Positions 45,211 to 56,526 of a DNA stretch of 64,000 nucleotides are shown piece by piece. The notes under the pieces are model-generated. The model had not been told where the DNA came from, searched no databases, and saw only the letters and a list, made by a program, of their open reading frames with translations. Positions within the stretch are counted from its first letter, which is position 1, and each line of letters starts with the position of its first letter. A program made the position numbers and the translations under genes. The stretch spans positions 16,145 through 80,144 of the forward strand of contig CALZMQ010000007.1 in assembly GCA_945788625.1 (NCBI GenBank). The letters run 5' to 3'. The DNA comes from an uncultured Woeseiaceae bacterium (GTDB lineage Bacteria; Pseudomonadota; Gammaproteobacteria; Steroidobacterales; Woeseiaceae).

Positions 45211-45275
45211 AGGTGCCGGTTCTGACTTTCCGATCTTGTTCATTGAACAAGTTCGGAAAGTCAGAACCGGCACCT
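45211..45275. repeat. Near-perfect 32-base inverted repeat (REP- or MITE-like palindrome)
   Basis: The two 32-base arms (45211-45242 and 45244-45275) match in 31 positions around a single central base; the mismatch is at 45234/45252. Arms begin AGGTGCCGGTTCTGAC and the centre is AT-rich. It starts directly behind the receptor terminator and reaches two bases into the stop codon of the convergent 5'-nucleotidase gene. There is no T-tract, so a second terminator is less likely than a dispersed repeat, but dual use is possible. Confidence 0.85.
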
Positions 45276-46863
45276 AGAAGCAGGGTTCCTTGCCTTCCTT
45301 CAACTGATGGTAGCGCGGGTTATCCGGGTCTACGGGCTTGCCGACCTTCTCGCCCTGGGCCTGGGCGCGGAGAATCCCGTCGAGGACCAGGTACTTGAGT
45401 TCCGATCCCGGCGGCGTTGCCGGCCTGTGTTGCGGGACCCGGTAGCCGTCGCCACCACCGTAGAGGTAATCCGGCACGACCACGCTGTACATGCGATCGG
45501 ACACGATTTCCTCCCAACCGCCATTAGCCGGTACCTGCAGGCTGACGATGCGGTCCCACTCGTTACGGCTGCGATCGACGCACACGCGGAATCCGGAGAC
45601 CTGCGGGAAATAGCCCTTGCTGGGGCCGAAGCCACGGTACCCGGCTTCCATCAGCTCGCGAAACTCGGCGCCCGTCATCGTCATGCGCCGCAGGAATGAA
45701 CTGAATCCGAAGGTCCGGCCGATGTCCTCGAACAGGATGTCGTCCTCGATGAAATCGTCAATGCGCAACGTGCCGCCATTGATGAACGCCAGGTCCGCCG
45801 CGGGCTCGCCGAATGCCGTACGCATCTGATCGGCGATGAAATTCCCCCAGCCGCTTTCCTCGTTCCGAACCGTAACCTCGCGACTGTCCAGCGGTAGCGC
45901 GGCCGTGCCGACTCTTGCCTCCAGGAACGGAAATTTCTCGAGCAGACGGCCGCGCCATTTACGCGCAAGGACTTCGTAATCCGGATCAAGTGCAGTGTTG
46001 GTGTCGAGCTTGAGACGCCGCTCTCGGACGACGGCCTCTCCTCCATCATGAAAATCGACGTCTATAGCCCATACGATGCGTGCATTGGACGCGCCTTTCA
46101 TGACAACGGCAGCCTCGTCGCTACCCGGACTGTATTCAGGCTCATGTTCGTGCCCGCCGACAATGAATGCGAGCTTCGGATGACTTGCCTTGAGTCGCGC
46201 AATCTCGACGTCCTGCCACATGTGTAAATGAGTGACGCCGATGATCAGATCGACTTCCTTCGCTTCGAGCGCCTCGAGGGTCTTTTCGGCGACGCCTTTG
46301 TAGTCGCGATCGATCTCCAGGTAGTCACGATCGTTGCCACCGTCGCCCGGGTGAAGCGTCAATGCAAACACGCCAACTTTCACCTGGCCGGCGTCAAACG
46401 TGAATGCAGACTGCAACGCAGCATCGGCCACCGCGTCGCCCGTTTTGAAAACGTAGTTGTCGCCGAGCCAGTCGAAGCGCGATTCCCGGACAGCCTCAAT
46501 TAACTGCTGCGGGCCTCGACGGTCGAATTCATGATTACCCGCGACCGCATACATCGGTGCCACGGCGTCCATGAAGTTGAACGCGTCCACCATTTGCAGG
46601 CCATTCCATAGCTGGCTCTCGAGAGACGGGTAAAGAAAGTCCCCGCCATGGAGGATACGAACGTCGCGGCCCTCTGCCTGTAATTCGCGCATGAGCGTAA
46701 CGACACGGCTAAATCCGCCGGCCTTGCCGTCCTCTACCGCGCCGACGCGGTAGGTATCGTTGAGATGGATGAACGTCAGCCCGGGTGCAGTCGATGCGGG
46801 CGTCGACGCACAGCCGCAAAGGACCAACGGCAGAACGAAAAGTAGCGGCGTCATTCTCTTCAT
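45274..46863 (-). CDS. 5'-nucleotidase/UshA-like metallophosphoesterase lipoprotein
   Basis: 529 residues with a signal peptide and lipobox LCGC (Cys18). The N-terminal metallophosphoesterase domain has FIHLNDTYRVG, GGDFLYPS, AGNHEFDRRG and GGHEHEP. The C-terminal 5'-nucleotidase domain (about 330-520) has GNFIADQMR, INGGTLR and the nucleotide-binding loop GDGYRV. The first metal motif has Asp-x-Tyr instead of the Asp-x-His of E. coli UshA, a variant also common among NDxYxx-type members. It should hydrolyse nucleotides to nucleosides outside the cytoplasm, feeding nupC. Confidence 0.93.
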   Translation of the reverse strand: MKRMTPLLFVLPLVLCGCASTPASTAPGLTFIHLNDTYRVGAVEDGKAGGFSRVVTLMRELQAEGRDVRILHGGDFLYPSLESQLWNGLQMVDAFNFMDAVAPMYAVAGNHEFDRRGPQQLIEAVRESRFDWLGDNYVFKTGDAVADAALQSAFTFDAGQVKVGVFALTLHPGDGGNDRDYLEIDRDYKGVAEKTLEALEAKEVDLIIGVTHLHMWQDVEIARLKASHPKLAFIVGGHEHEPEYSPGSDEAAVVMKGASNARIVWAIDVDFHDGGEAVVRERRLKLDTNTALDPDYEVLARKWRGRLLEKFPFLEARVGTAALPLDSREVTVRNEESGWGNFIADQMRTAFGEPAADLAFINGGTLRIDDFIEDDILFEDIGRTFGFSSFLRRMTMTGAEFRELMEAGYRGFGPSKGYFPQVSGFRVCVDRSRNEWDRIVSLQVPANGGWEEIVSDRMYSVVVPDYLYGGGDGYRVPQHRPATPPGSELKYLVLDGILRAQAQGEKVGKPVDPDNPRYHQLKEGKEPCF

Positions 46864-46910
46864 GCGAGCATGCTAACCTGTTTCGCACGCTCTTGGCATC
46901 AGGGGGAACC

Positions 46911-47732
46911 ATGCTTCCGACACGCGTTTTGTCAGTCCTCGCCGCCTTGCTCTTGCTCGCCGCCTGTGCCGCTGCACCTGCGCCCGGGGCCGCCCCGGCC
47001 ACGCACGTGCCGGCGCAAGATATGGGGCTGCTGTGGGTCAAACACGCCGCCGAATACAGGGCGATCGCCCGGCAGGTCTACCGCAACGCCGAAATGGCAC
47101 TGCCCGGCTACATCCAGGATACCTCCTGGAGCGCCATGCCGGGGCAGGACGACGCCGAAGGCTTGCCGCCTGCAGTGATACTCGATGTCGACGAGACAGT
47201 CGTCAGCAACGTGGATTTCCAGCTGACGTTCGAGCGGCCCTTCGCGAATCACAAGCTCGATGACTGGAGCAGCAACTACGTATCGCTGCCCATTCCCGGC
47301 GTAAAGCACTTCGTGGATACCGCGAGAGCGTCGGGAGTAACGGTGTTTTTCGTGACCAATCGTCCCTGCGAGCACATCGAGGGCAGCGACGATCCGTGTC
47401 CGCAAAAGGGAACCACGGTCGAAGACATACGTGAAGTCGGCATCGACGTCGACCCGAAATACGTCATGCTTTCCGGCGAGCGCCCGGGCTGGGATCGGGA
47501 AAAGCTGGTACGCCGCAAGCTGATCGCCCAGACGTATCGCGTAATCATGCTGATCGGCGACGACTTCGGGGACTTCGTGCCTTGTGCGCGCAAGAAAGTC
47601 GTGGCGCCGTGCAGCAGTTCTGCAACGCGAGCGAGCCGCGCAAAAGCGCTGCAAAAATACGCCAGATACTGGGGCGCGGGTTGGTACATCCTGCCGAATC
47701 CCATGCACGGGTCGTGGACTTCCGTCCGCTAG
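46911..47732 (+). CDS. HAD acid phosphatase lipoprotein (class C/e(P4)-like)
   Basis: 273 residues from the ATG at 46911, with AGGGGGAA upstream. The signal peptide ends at lipobox LAAC (Cys19). The HAD motif is AVILDVDETVVSN (about residues 92-104) with nucleophile and acid Asp pair; the second motif is FFVTNRPC, and the closing acidic motif is IGDDFGDF. Lipoprotein e(P4) relatives dephosphorylate nucleoside monophosphates and NMN at the outer membrane. It is divergent from the 5'-nucleotidase gene. Confidence 0.92.
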   Translation: MLPTRVLSVLAALLLLAACAAAPAPGAAPATHVPAQDMGLLWVKHAAEYRAIARQVYRNAEMALPGYIQDTSWSAMPGQDDAEGLPPAVILDVDETVVSNVDFQLTFERPFANHKLDDWSSNYVSLPIPGVKHFVDTARASGVTVFFVTNRPCEHIEGSDDPCPQKGTTVEDIREVGIDVDPKYVMLSGERPGWDREKLVRRKLIAQTYRVIMLIGDDFGDFVPCARKKVVAPCSSSATRASRAKALQKYARYWGAGWYILPNPMHGSWTSVR

Positions 47733-47833
47733 GAGGCGTATGCTGTAAGCTATAAGAATTGCCGGTAACACCTTGAAAAGAAAAAGAACTCGCATCCGGG
47801 AAACACCCCGGGGCGATGCACACGGGGGCCAAC

Positions 47834-48706
47834 ATGGCGAAAGTAAAATGCGGATTGATTCAGATGGCGCTCAAGGGCGATGGCTCTATGGAGCCGGCGG
47901 AGATTCGGGACCGTATGATCGAAGCCCACATTCCGTTCATCGAAGAGGCGGGCAAACAGGGCGTACAGGTGCTCTGCTTCCAGGAAGTATTCACGCAGCC
48001 GTATTTTTGTCCGAGCCAGGACAGGAAATGGTACGCGGCCGCCGAGAAAATCCCCGATGGTCACACCACGAAACTCATGCAGGAGTATGCGAAAAAACAC
48101 AACATGGTCATCGTGGTGCCCATTTACGAGGAACACATGACCGGCGTCTACTACAACACGGCCGCCGTCATCGATGCGGACGGCAAGTACCTCGGCAAGT
48201 ATCGCAAGACACACATACCGCAGGTCGACCCGGGCTTTTTCGAGAAGTTTTTCTTCAAACCCGGGGACAGCGGTTACCCGGTATTCGACACGGCGTATCT
48301 GAAACTGGGCGTGTATATCTGCTACGACCGTCATTTCCCTGAAGGCTGGCGAGCGCTCGCGCTCAACGGTGCCGAGTACATAGTCAATCCTTCCGCGACG
48401 GTCGCGGGCCTGAGCAAGTACCTGTGGGAACTGGAGCAACCGGCTTCGGCAGCAGCCAACGGTGTCTTCATCGGCGCGATCAACCGTATCGGCACGGAAG
48501 AACCGTGGGCGGGGCAAATGGGTGAGTTTTACGGTTCGAGCTACATCGTGAACCCGCGCGGCACCATCGAGGCGCAAGCCAGCTACGGCGACGATGAGCT
48601 TCTCGTGCACGAGATCGATCTAGACATGGTGCGCGAAGTCCGCAACACATGGCAGTTCTTTCGCGACCGCAGACCCGAGACCTACCTGCCGCTAACGGAT
48701 CAATAA
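47834..48706 (+). CDS. Beta-ureidopropionase / carbon-nitrogen hydrolase
   Basis: 290 residues from the ATG at 47834 (MAKVKCGLIQMAL), with a GGGGG-containing site nearby; an ATG at 47816 is less likely. The nitrilase triad is Glu in CFQEVF, Lys in LGKYRKTHIP and Cys in YICYDRHFPEGW. The YDRHFPE sequence is typical of N-carbamoyl-beta-alanine and N-carbamoylputrescine amidases. Its position before the transporter, dihydropyrimidinase and PreTA genes shows the first function: cleaving N-carbamoyl-beta-alanine to beta-alanine, CO2 and ammonia. A leader hairpin CCGGG/CCCGG precedes it. Confidence 0.94.
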   Translation: MAKVKCGLIQMALKGDGSMEPAEIRDRMIEAHIPFIEEAGKQGVQVLCFQEVFTQPYFCPSQDRKWYAAAEKIPDGHTTKLMQEYAKKHNMVIVVPIYEEHMTGVYYNTAAVIDADGKYLGKYRKTHIPQVDPGFFEKFFFKPGDSGYPVFDTAYLKLGVYICYDRHFPEGWRALALNGAEYIVNPSATVAGLSKYLWELEQPASAAANGVFIGAINRIGTEEPWAGQMGEFYGSSYIVNPRGTIEAQASYGDDELLVHEIDLDMVREVRNTWQFFRDRRPETYLPLTDQ

Positions 48707-48744
48707 ACCGCGTTGCCGGACGACTTCTGCATGGGAAGCACCTG

Positions 48745-51668
<2,924 letters not shown>

Positions 51669-51681
51669 TAACAACGTCCCG

Positions 51682-53031
51682 ATGCCCGATAACAAACCCG
51701 ACATCCGGAGCCATCGCCTCGGCAAAGGCGAAATCGCCGACAACTTCGGTGACCTTCACCCGCCGCTCTCCCGATCCGAAGCGCTGATCGAGGCCGACCG
51801 ATGCTATTTTTGTTACGACGCGCCGTGCACGATCGCCTGCCCGACCGGCATTGACATTCCCGGCTTCATCCAGAAAATCCGCAGCGACAACATCAGGGGT
51901 TCGGCACACACGATCCTTCGGGAAAACATCATGGGCGGCATGTGTGCCCGCGTCTGTCCCACCGAGGTCTTGTGCGAGGAAGCATGCGTGCGCAATTCGC
52001 ATGAGGAGAAGCCGGTCCGCATCGGCCTCTTGCAACGCTATGCGACCGATCCGATATTCACGGAAGGCAGCGCGCTGTTCGCGAGGGCGGCCACCACGGG
52101 CAAACGGATCGCCGTCGTCGGCGGTGGCCCTGCCGGTCTTTCCTGTGCACACCGGCTCGCGATGCTGGGTCACGACGTCGTCGTCTATCACCGCGACAGG
52201 AAGCCCGGTGGCTTGAACGAATACGGCATCGCTGCTTACAAAGTCATCGACGATTTTGCGCAAAAAGAGGTCGACTACATACTCTCGATCGGGGGTATCG
52301 AGTTGCGCGGCGGCGCGGTGATGGGTGTGGACTTCAGCCTGCAACAGCTTCGTGACGCCTACGACGCTGTATTCATCGGTATCGGCCTCGGCTCGGTGAA
52401 CGCGCTCGGGTTGCCCGGAGAAGAAATGACCGGCGTCGAGAGCGCGATCGATTACATCGCAACCTTGCGCCAGTCCGGCGATCTCGGCGAATTGCCCGTC
52501 GGCCGCCGCGTCGTCGTCATCGGCGGCGGAATGACCGCAATCGATATCGCAGTGCAGAGCAAACGACTCGGCGCCGAAAACGTCGACCTCGTGTATCGTC
52601 GCGGACCCGAGCAAATGGGCGCGAGCCGCTACGAACAGGAGCTTGCGCAGACCAACGGCGTGAACATCCGGCGTTGGGCGAAGCCTGGCGGCTTGCTCGG
52701 TGACAGTCACGTAACAGGCGTCGAGTTCGAGCGAACCGAGCTGGACGACGAAGGACGGCTTCGCGCCACCGGCGATCGGTTCACACTCGCTGCCGACACG
52801 GTCTTCAAGGCCATCGGTCAGGCGATGGACGCCGATGTGTTCGGCGAAGGCGCCGAGCACCTGCAGCTTAAAAACGGCCGAATTCTTGTCGATAGCGCAC
52901 AAAAAACTTCACTGGACGACGTCTGGGCCGGTGGCGATTGCGTGCTGGGCGGCGACGACCTCACGGTAACGGCTGTGCAGCATGGCAAACTTGCCGCGGT
53001 CGATATCGACAAGCGCCTGAGGACGAATTAG
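51682..53031 (+). CDS. preT: Dihydropyrimidine dehydrogenase subunit PreT
   Basis: 449 residues. The N-terminal part holds the cysteine-rich sites CYFCYDAPCTIACPTGID and CARVCPTEVLCEEACVR for 4Fe-4S clusters. The FAD motif is VGGGPAGLSCAHRLAMLG and the NAD(P)H motif is VIGGGMTAIDIAVQS, as in glutamate synthase small subunits. The final segment VWAGGDCVLGGDDLTVTAVQHGK closes the FAD domain. Together with PreA it reduces uracil and thymine with NADH. It ends two bases before the preA start. Confidence 0.95.
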   Translation: MPDNKPDIRSHRLGKGEIADNFGDLHPPLSRSEALIEADRCYFCYDAPCTIACPTGIDIPGFIQKIRSDNIRGSAHTILRENIMGGMCARVCPTEVLCEEACVRNSHEEKPVRIGLLQRYATDPIFTEGSALFARAATTGKRIAVVGGGPAGLSCAHRLAMLGHDVVVYHRDRKPGGLNEYGIAAYKVIDDFAQKEVDYILSIGGIELRGGAVMGVDFSLQQLRDAYDAVFIGIGLGSVNALGLPGEEMTGVESAIDYIATLRQSGDLGELPVGRRVVVIGGGMTAIDIAVQSKRLGAENVDLVYRRGPEQMGASRYEQELAQTNGVNIRRWAKPGGLLGDSHVTGVEFERTELDDEGRLRATGDRFTLAADTVFKAIGQAMDADVFGEGAEHLQLKNGRILVDSAQKTSLDDVWAGGDCVLGGDDLTVTAVQHGKLAAVDIDKRLRTN

Positions 53032-53033
53032 CT

Positions 53034-54332
53034 ATGGCCAATCTCAACACCGAATTCCTTGGTATCCCGTCGCCGAATCCGTTCTGGCTCGCGTCGGCGC
53101 CACCGACAGACAAGGCATACAACGTCAATCGCGCGTTCGAAGCCGGCTGGGGCGGCGCCGTCTGGAAAACCCTGGGCGAGGACCCCCATATCGTCAACGT
53201 AAGCGGCCCCCGCTACAGCGCGCTGCACAGCAATGATCGGCGTGTCATCGGCTTCAACAACATCGAACTCATTACCGACAGGCCGTTACAGACGAATCTC
53301 GATGAAATGCGCCAGGTGAAACGCGACTGGCCGGACCGCGCGCTGGTGGCGTCCGTCATGTTCCCGATGAACGAGCAGACCTGGGCGAAATACCTGCCCA
53401 TGATCGAAGACACGGGTGCGGACGCATTCGAGCTGAATTTCGGCTGCCCCCACGGCATGTCCGAGCGAGGCATGGGCGCCGCGGTCGGGCAAGTGCCCGA
53501 ATACATCCAAATGGCGACGGAATGGGCCAAGAAAGCCGCCACGGTACCGGTGATCGTGAAGCTCACGCCAAACGTCACCAACATCCTGCCGCCGGCGAAG
53601 GGCGCCCTCGACGGAGGCGCCGATGCCGTCTCGCTGATCAACACGGTGAACTCGATCATGCGGGTGAACTACGACACGCTCACGATGTACCCGACGACGG
53701 ATGGCATGGGTACGCATGGCGGCTATTGCGGTGAGGCCGTCAAGCCGATAGCGCTGAACATGGTTGCGGAAATCGCACGCACGAAGGAAACACAGGCCTT
53801 ACCGATCTCCGGCATCGGCGGGATCAGCGACTGGCGTGATGCTGTCGATTTTCTCGCGCTCGGTGCGAGCAATGTCCAGGTGTGCACGGCGGCGATGGTT
53901 TACGGATTCAAGATCATCGACGATCTCGTCGACGGCCTCAGTAATTTTCTCGACGACAAGCAACTGACCCTGGACGACCTGGTGGGCAAGGCCGTGCCGA
54001 GCGTCACCGACTGGCAATACCTGAACCTCAACTACGTTGAAAAGGCCGTTATCGACCAGGACCTCTGCATCAAGTGTGGTCGCTGCCATATCGTCTGCGA
54101 GGATACTTCTCACCAGGCGATTACGAACACCGTCAACGGCGAGCGTCGATTCGAGGTTATCGACGAGGAATGCGTGGGCTGCAACCTGTGCGTGAGTGTC
54201 TGCCCGGTCGACGGCTGCATTTCGATGCAGCAACTGACCGACGGTACCGACCCGCGCACAGGCGAGCCAATCCGGACCGAAAAACGTAACTGGACCATGC
54301 ACCCGAACAACCCGATGCGCAAAACGGACTAG
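53034..54332 (+). CDS. preA: Dihydropyrimidine dehydrogenase catalytic subunit PreA
   Basis: 432 residues from the ATG at 53034. The FMN-binding DHOD-like barrel covers about 1-320, with ELNFGCPHGMSERGMGAAVGQ, VKLTPNVTN and PISGIGGISDW. The catalytic cysteine lies in NFGCPHG. The C-terminal part has two 4Fe-4S motifs, CIKCGRCHIVCEDTSH and CVGCNLCVSVCP. It reduces uracil and thymine to the 5,6-dihydro forms. The TAG stop (54330-54332) lies in the CTAG at the edge of the repeat element that follows. Confidence 0.95.
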   Translation: MANLNTEFLGIPSPNPFWLASAPPTDKAYNVNRAFEAGWGGAVWKTLGEDPHIVNVSGPRYSALHSNDRRVIGFNNIELITDRPLQTNLDEMRQVKRDWPDRALVASVMFPMNEQTWAKYLPMIEDTGADAFELNFGCPHGMSERGMGAAVGQVPEYIQMATEWAKKAATVPVIVKLTPNVTNILPPAKGALDGGADAVSLINTVNSIMRVNYDTLTMYPTTDGMGTHGGYCGEAVKPIALNMVAEIARTKETQALPISGIGGISDWRDAVDFLALGASNVQVCTAAMVYGFKIIDDLVDGLSNFLDDKQLTLDDLVGKAVPSVTDWQYLNLNYVEKAVIDQDLCIKCGRCHIVCEDTSHQAITNTVNGERRFEVIDEECVGCNLCVSVCPVDGCISMQQLTDGTDPRTGEPIRTEKRNWTMHPNNPMRKTD

Positions 54333-54335
54333 GGC

Positions 54336-54600
54336 GGGCCTGTTAACGCTATGCAAGTGACCACTGTTGAGACGCAAAATACGCCAATCAAGGCGCGAGG
54401 AGAGAAGTTTGGTCATTCCAAATCAACGACGAGCAACGCCGAGTGGCGAATTTTGCGTCCCAACCCGAAGGGCTGGACATCACGGGTCGCCCAACAGCGT
54501 TGTCGGTCGCTTGGGTAGCTCGGCTACACCCCGCTTCCTCCGCCTCGCTGGACAACCCGTGAAATCCAGCAGAGATTACTTGCATAGCGTTAACAGGCCC
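54336..54600. mobile_element. MITE-like element with 23-base terminal inverted repeats
   Basis: Perfect 23-base inverted ends (54336-54358 and 54578-54600, GGGCCTGTTAACGCTATGCA) bound 265 bases without a credible gene. Inside are two more inverted repeats: arms at 54366-54386 and 54444-54464 (19 of 21 match) and at 54472-54487 and 54555-54570 (14 of 16). CTAG occurs just outside or at both ends (54329-54332 and 54600-54603), a possible target duplication. No transposase is encoded. It lies in the pyrimidine operon between preA and cdd. Confidence 0.82.
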
Positions 54601-54606
54601 TAGCCA

Positions 54607-55005
54607 ATGACAATAGCGGACGAAGATCTCATCAACGCGGCCATGGAGGCTCGCGGGCAGGCCTACTGCCGATACTCGGGTTTCAGTGTCGGCGCGGCGA
54701 TTATCGACGACCAGGATCGCCTGCACGTTGGCTGTAACGTCGAAAATGCCGCTTACCCGTTGGGCAACTGTGCGGAGACTGCGGCAATCGCGGCCATGGT
54801 ACAGAAAGGTGGCAAGAGAATAGCCAGGATCGCCGTCGCCGGGGGCCGTGCCGACATCGCGACCTGCACGCCCTGTGGTGGCTGTCGCCAGCGTATCAAG
54901 GAATTCGCCGATGAGAAGACGGTCGTGATCGTTTATGACGACAGCAATGAATGGCGGCAGTACTTGATCACCGAACTGTTACCGGCGTCGTTCCATCTCG
55001 ACTGA
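54607..55005 (+). CDS. cdd: Cytidine deaminase
   Basis: 132 residues, the homotetrameric type. The motifs are CNVENAAYPLGNCAETAAIAA, with zinc Cys and catalytic Glu, and CTPCGGCRQRIKEF with the other two zinc cysteines. It deaminates cytidine and deoxycytidine to uridine and deoxyuridine, which the surrounding genes can split and degrade. It starts six bases after the MITE-like element, so its promoter must lie within the element or its expression depends on readthrough from preA. Confidence 0.95.
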   Translation: MTIADEDLINAAMEARGQAYCRYSGFSVGAAIIDDQDRLHVGCNVENAAYPLGNCAETAAIAAMVQKGGKRIARIAVAGGRADIATCTPCGGCRQRIKEFADEKTVVIVYDDSNEWRQYLITELLPASFHLD

Positions 55006-55488
55006 CTACCTCACCGGGATAGTCATCGTCATCGTCGGCGATTCGAGCCTGAATTTCGCTTTCCTGAATTTCGGCGGCCCGAATTTGGCGGGCGCATCGT
55101 TCGAGGCCCCTGTCTGTTCTTTCGGTTTCCCGTACCAGTGCCGCTCCATTTTGCCGCTCGCATCGACGTCGTGATGGACGAGTACGGCGTAGACACCGTA
55201 AGGCAGGTTGCTGACGCTCCATGTTCCCGACCGATTGTTGATTTCGACGACACCAGCATGCAGGGGCCGCTTGAGGAAATTCTTTTTCGAGTCGAACAGC
55301 ACGAAACGTAAGTTGCCGTCACCGGAAAGCAGGTCCACGACATGGACAATAAGCGTACCCGTGGGCGCGTCAGTATCGGAAACCTGCCGGGCAACCTCGC
55401 CAGTTTCTTTTTCCGCGACCGCCTTGCCGTGCTGGCAAGCGAGTAACACAACGAATGCAGCGCAAAGAAACCTCTCCCGGTACGTCAT
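55006..55488 (-). CDS. DUF2141 family exported protein
   Basis: 160 residues from the ATG at 55488 (MTYRERFLCAAFVV), with a signal peptide ending near AVA-E. The DUF2141 marks are GTLIVHVVDL, SDGNLRFVLFD-like strands and the LPYGVYAVLVHHDVDASGKM segment, followed by a proline-rich end. The family is exported and of unknown function. It overlaps the preceding small gene as ATGA (55485-55488) and abuts the end of cdd. Confidence 0.88.
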   Translation of the reverse strand: MTYRERFLCAAFVVLLACQHGKAVAEKETGEVARQVSDTDAPTGTLIVHVVDLLSGDGNLRFVLFDSKKNFLKRPLHAGVVEINNRSGTWSVSNLPYGVYAVLVHHDVDASGKMERHWYGKPKEQTGASNDAPAKFGPPKFRKAKFRLESPTMTMTIPVR

Positions 55489-55886
55489 AACAGCGCTCCG
55501 CTTCCCGACGGGTTCCCGCTGACCCACTCTACGGCTTCCTCATGGTCGGTGAAGACGCGTCCGAAGCCGCCGAAACTCCTGGCCACGACTTCGCCGAACC
55601 TGTCCGGCTCCACGTATGGCTCGCTACCAAGTACAGCGAGGGCAATACCGCGGCCGCATTCCCGCTGCAACTCGGCAGCGGCCACCCCCATATCGTAGCG
55701 ATCCATTGTGCTGGGTGGCTGTCCGCTCAGACCTCGAATATCGACCAGAACCGACTTGCGGCCTTCACTCCTGGCAAACTTGAAGGCGCTCTCGATTGCC
55801 CGCATCAGGGCATCTCGCTCGTACCTGCCATTGCAGCAGACCAGCGCATACTCGGGACTCAATTCGGACTGAGTTTCGATGACCAT
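55485..55886 (-). CDS. STAS/SpoIIAA-like small protein
   Basis: 133 residues, no signal peptide. The pattern of alternating strands and helices, with SVLVDIRGLSGQPPSTMDRY and IALAVLGSEPYVEPDRFGEV, resembles the SpoIIAA-like/STAS fold found as stand-alone bacterial proteins. There is no confident family-level match, so this is a fold guess. It is translationally coupled to the DUF2141 gene and divergent from the OsmC gene at 56098. Confidence 0.7.
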   Translation of the reverse strand: MVIETQSELSPEYALVCCNGRYERDALMRAIESAFKFARSEGRKSVLVDIRGLSGQPPSTMDRYDMGVAAAELQRECGRGIALAVLGSEPYVEPDRFGEVVARSFGGFGRVFTDHEEAVEWVSGNPSGSGALL

Positions 55887-56097
55887 GAGCCGACACGATC
55901 CTGGTGGTTCGCGGGCCGATTATTCTACACCACAAAAGGCGACAAATGTCCCGCATCTGGATTCGGTCGCTTTCCGGCGGCCCCACGCTAAGGGTAATAC
56001 CGAATTGCGCGAAGCATTGATCAGGCGCATAAATATAGCGGTCAGCCATTGTGCCACGCGGTCGTCGTAACGGAGTCAACGGCGAAGGAGGAACGTC

Positions 56098-56514
56098 ATG
56101 AGTACGCTGACCATCACGTACGATGGCGATCAGCACGTCACCGCATTTGAAGAGCCACAACACAAAACCGTGGCGATTGACTGCCCGTACACCGGCAAGG
56201 GCGAGGAATTTTCACCGGCGAGCCTGCTCGGCGTCAGCCTTGCCAGCTGCATGCTGCTGTCGATGGGCGCCATCGCGCGGCGCGATCATCTCGACCTCGA
56301 GGGCACCGTTGTCGATATCGCGCTTACCGGTATGAACAAGACTTTTCCCCACATCGACACCATTGCGCTGTCATTCGGGATTCCCAGGGACTTTTCGCCG
56401 CCTGATCGCGACAAGCTCGAAAGGGCCGCCCAAATCTGCCCGATTATGGCCAGTATCGCCGGCGATACCGAGATCTCCGTGACCTACCGTTATGCCGACG
56501 CGAAAGCGGCCTGA
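56098..56514 (+). CDS. OsmC family protein
   Basis: 138 residues with the OsmC fold. The N-terminal MSTLTITYDGDQHVTAFE is typical of the YhfA-like group. The cysteine pair is in GVSLASCMLLSMGA (Cys59) and AAQICPIMASI. Strong GAAGGAGGA precedes the ATG at 56098. It probably reduces organic peroxides or similar thiol-reactive compounds. It differs from the protein at 10860 by length and motif spacing. The gap 55887-56097 (211 bases) shows no other gene. Confidence 0.92.
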   Translation: MSTLTITYDGDQHVTAFEEPQHKTVAIDCPYTGKGEEFSPASLLGVSLASCMLLSMGAIARRDHLDLEGTVVDIALTGMNKTFPHIDTIALSFGIPRDFSPPDRDKLERAAQICPIMASIAGDTEISVTYRYADAKAA

Positions 56515-56526
56515 ACCTGCCACTTC

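Noticed and set aside
54367..54603. A 78-codon frame within the repeat element
   Set aside because: It is made of inverted-repeat sequence, reads through the right terminal repeat, and has no ribosome binding site or known motif.
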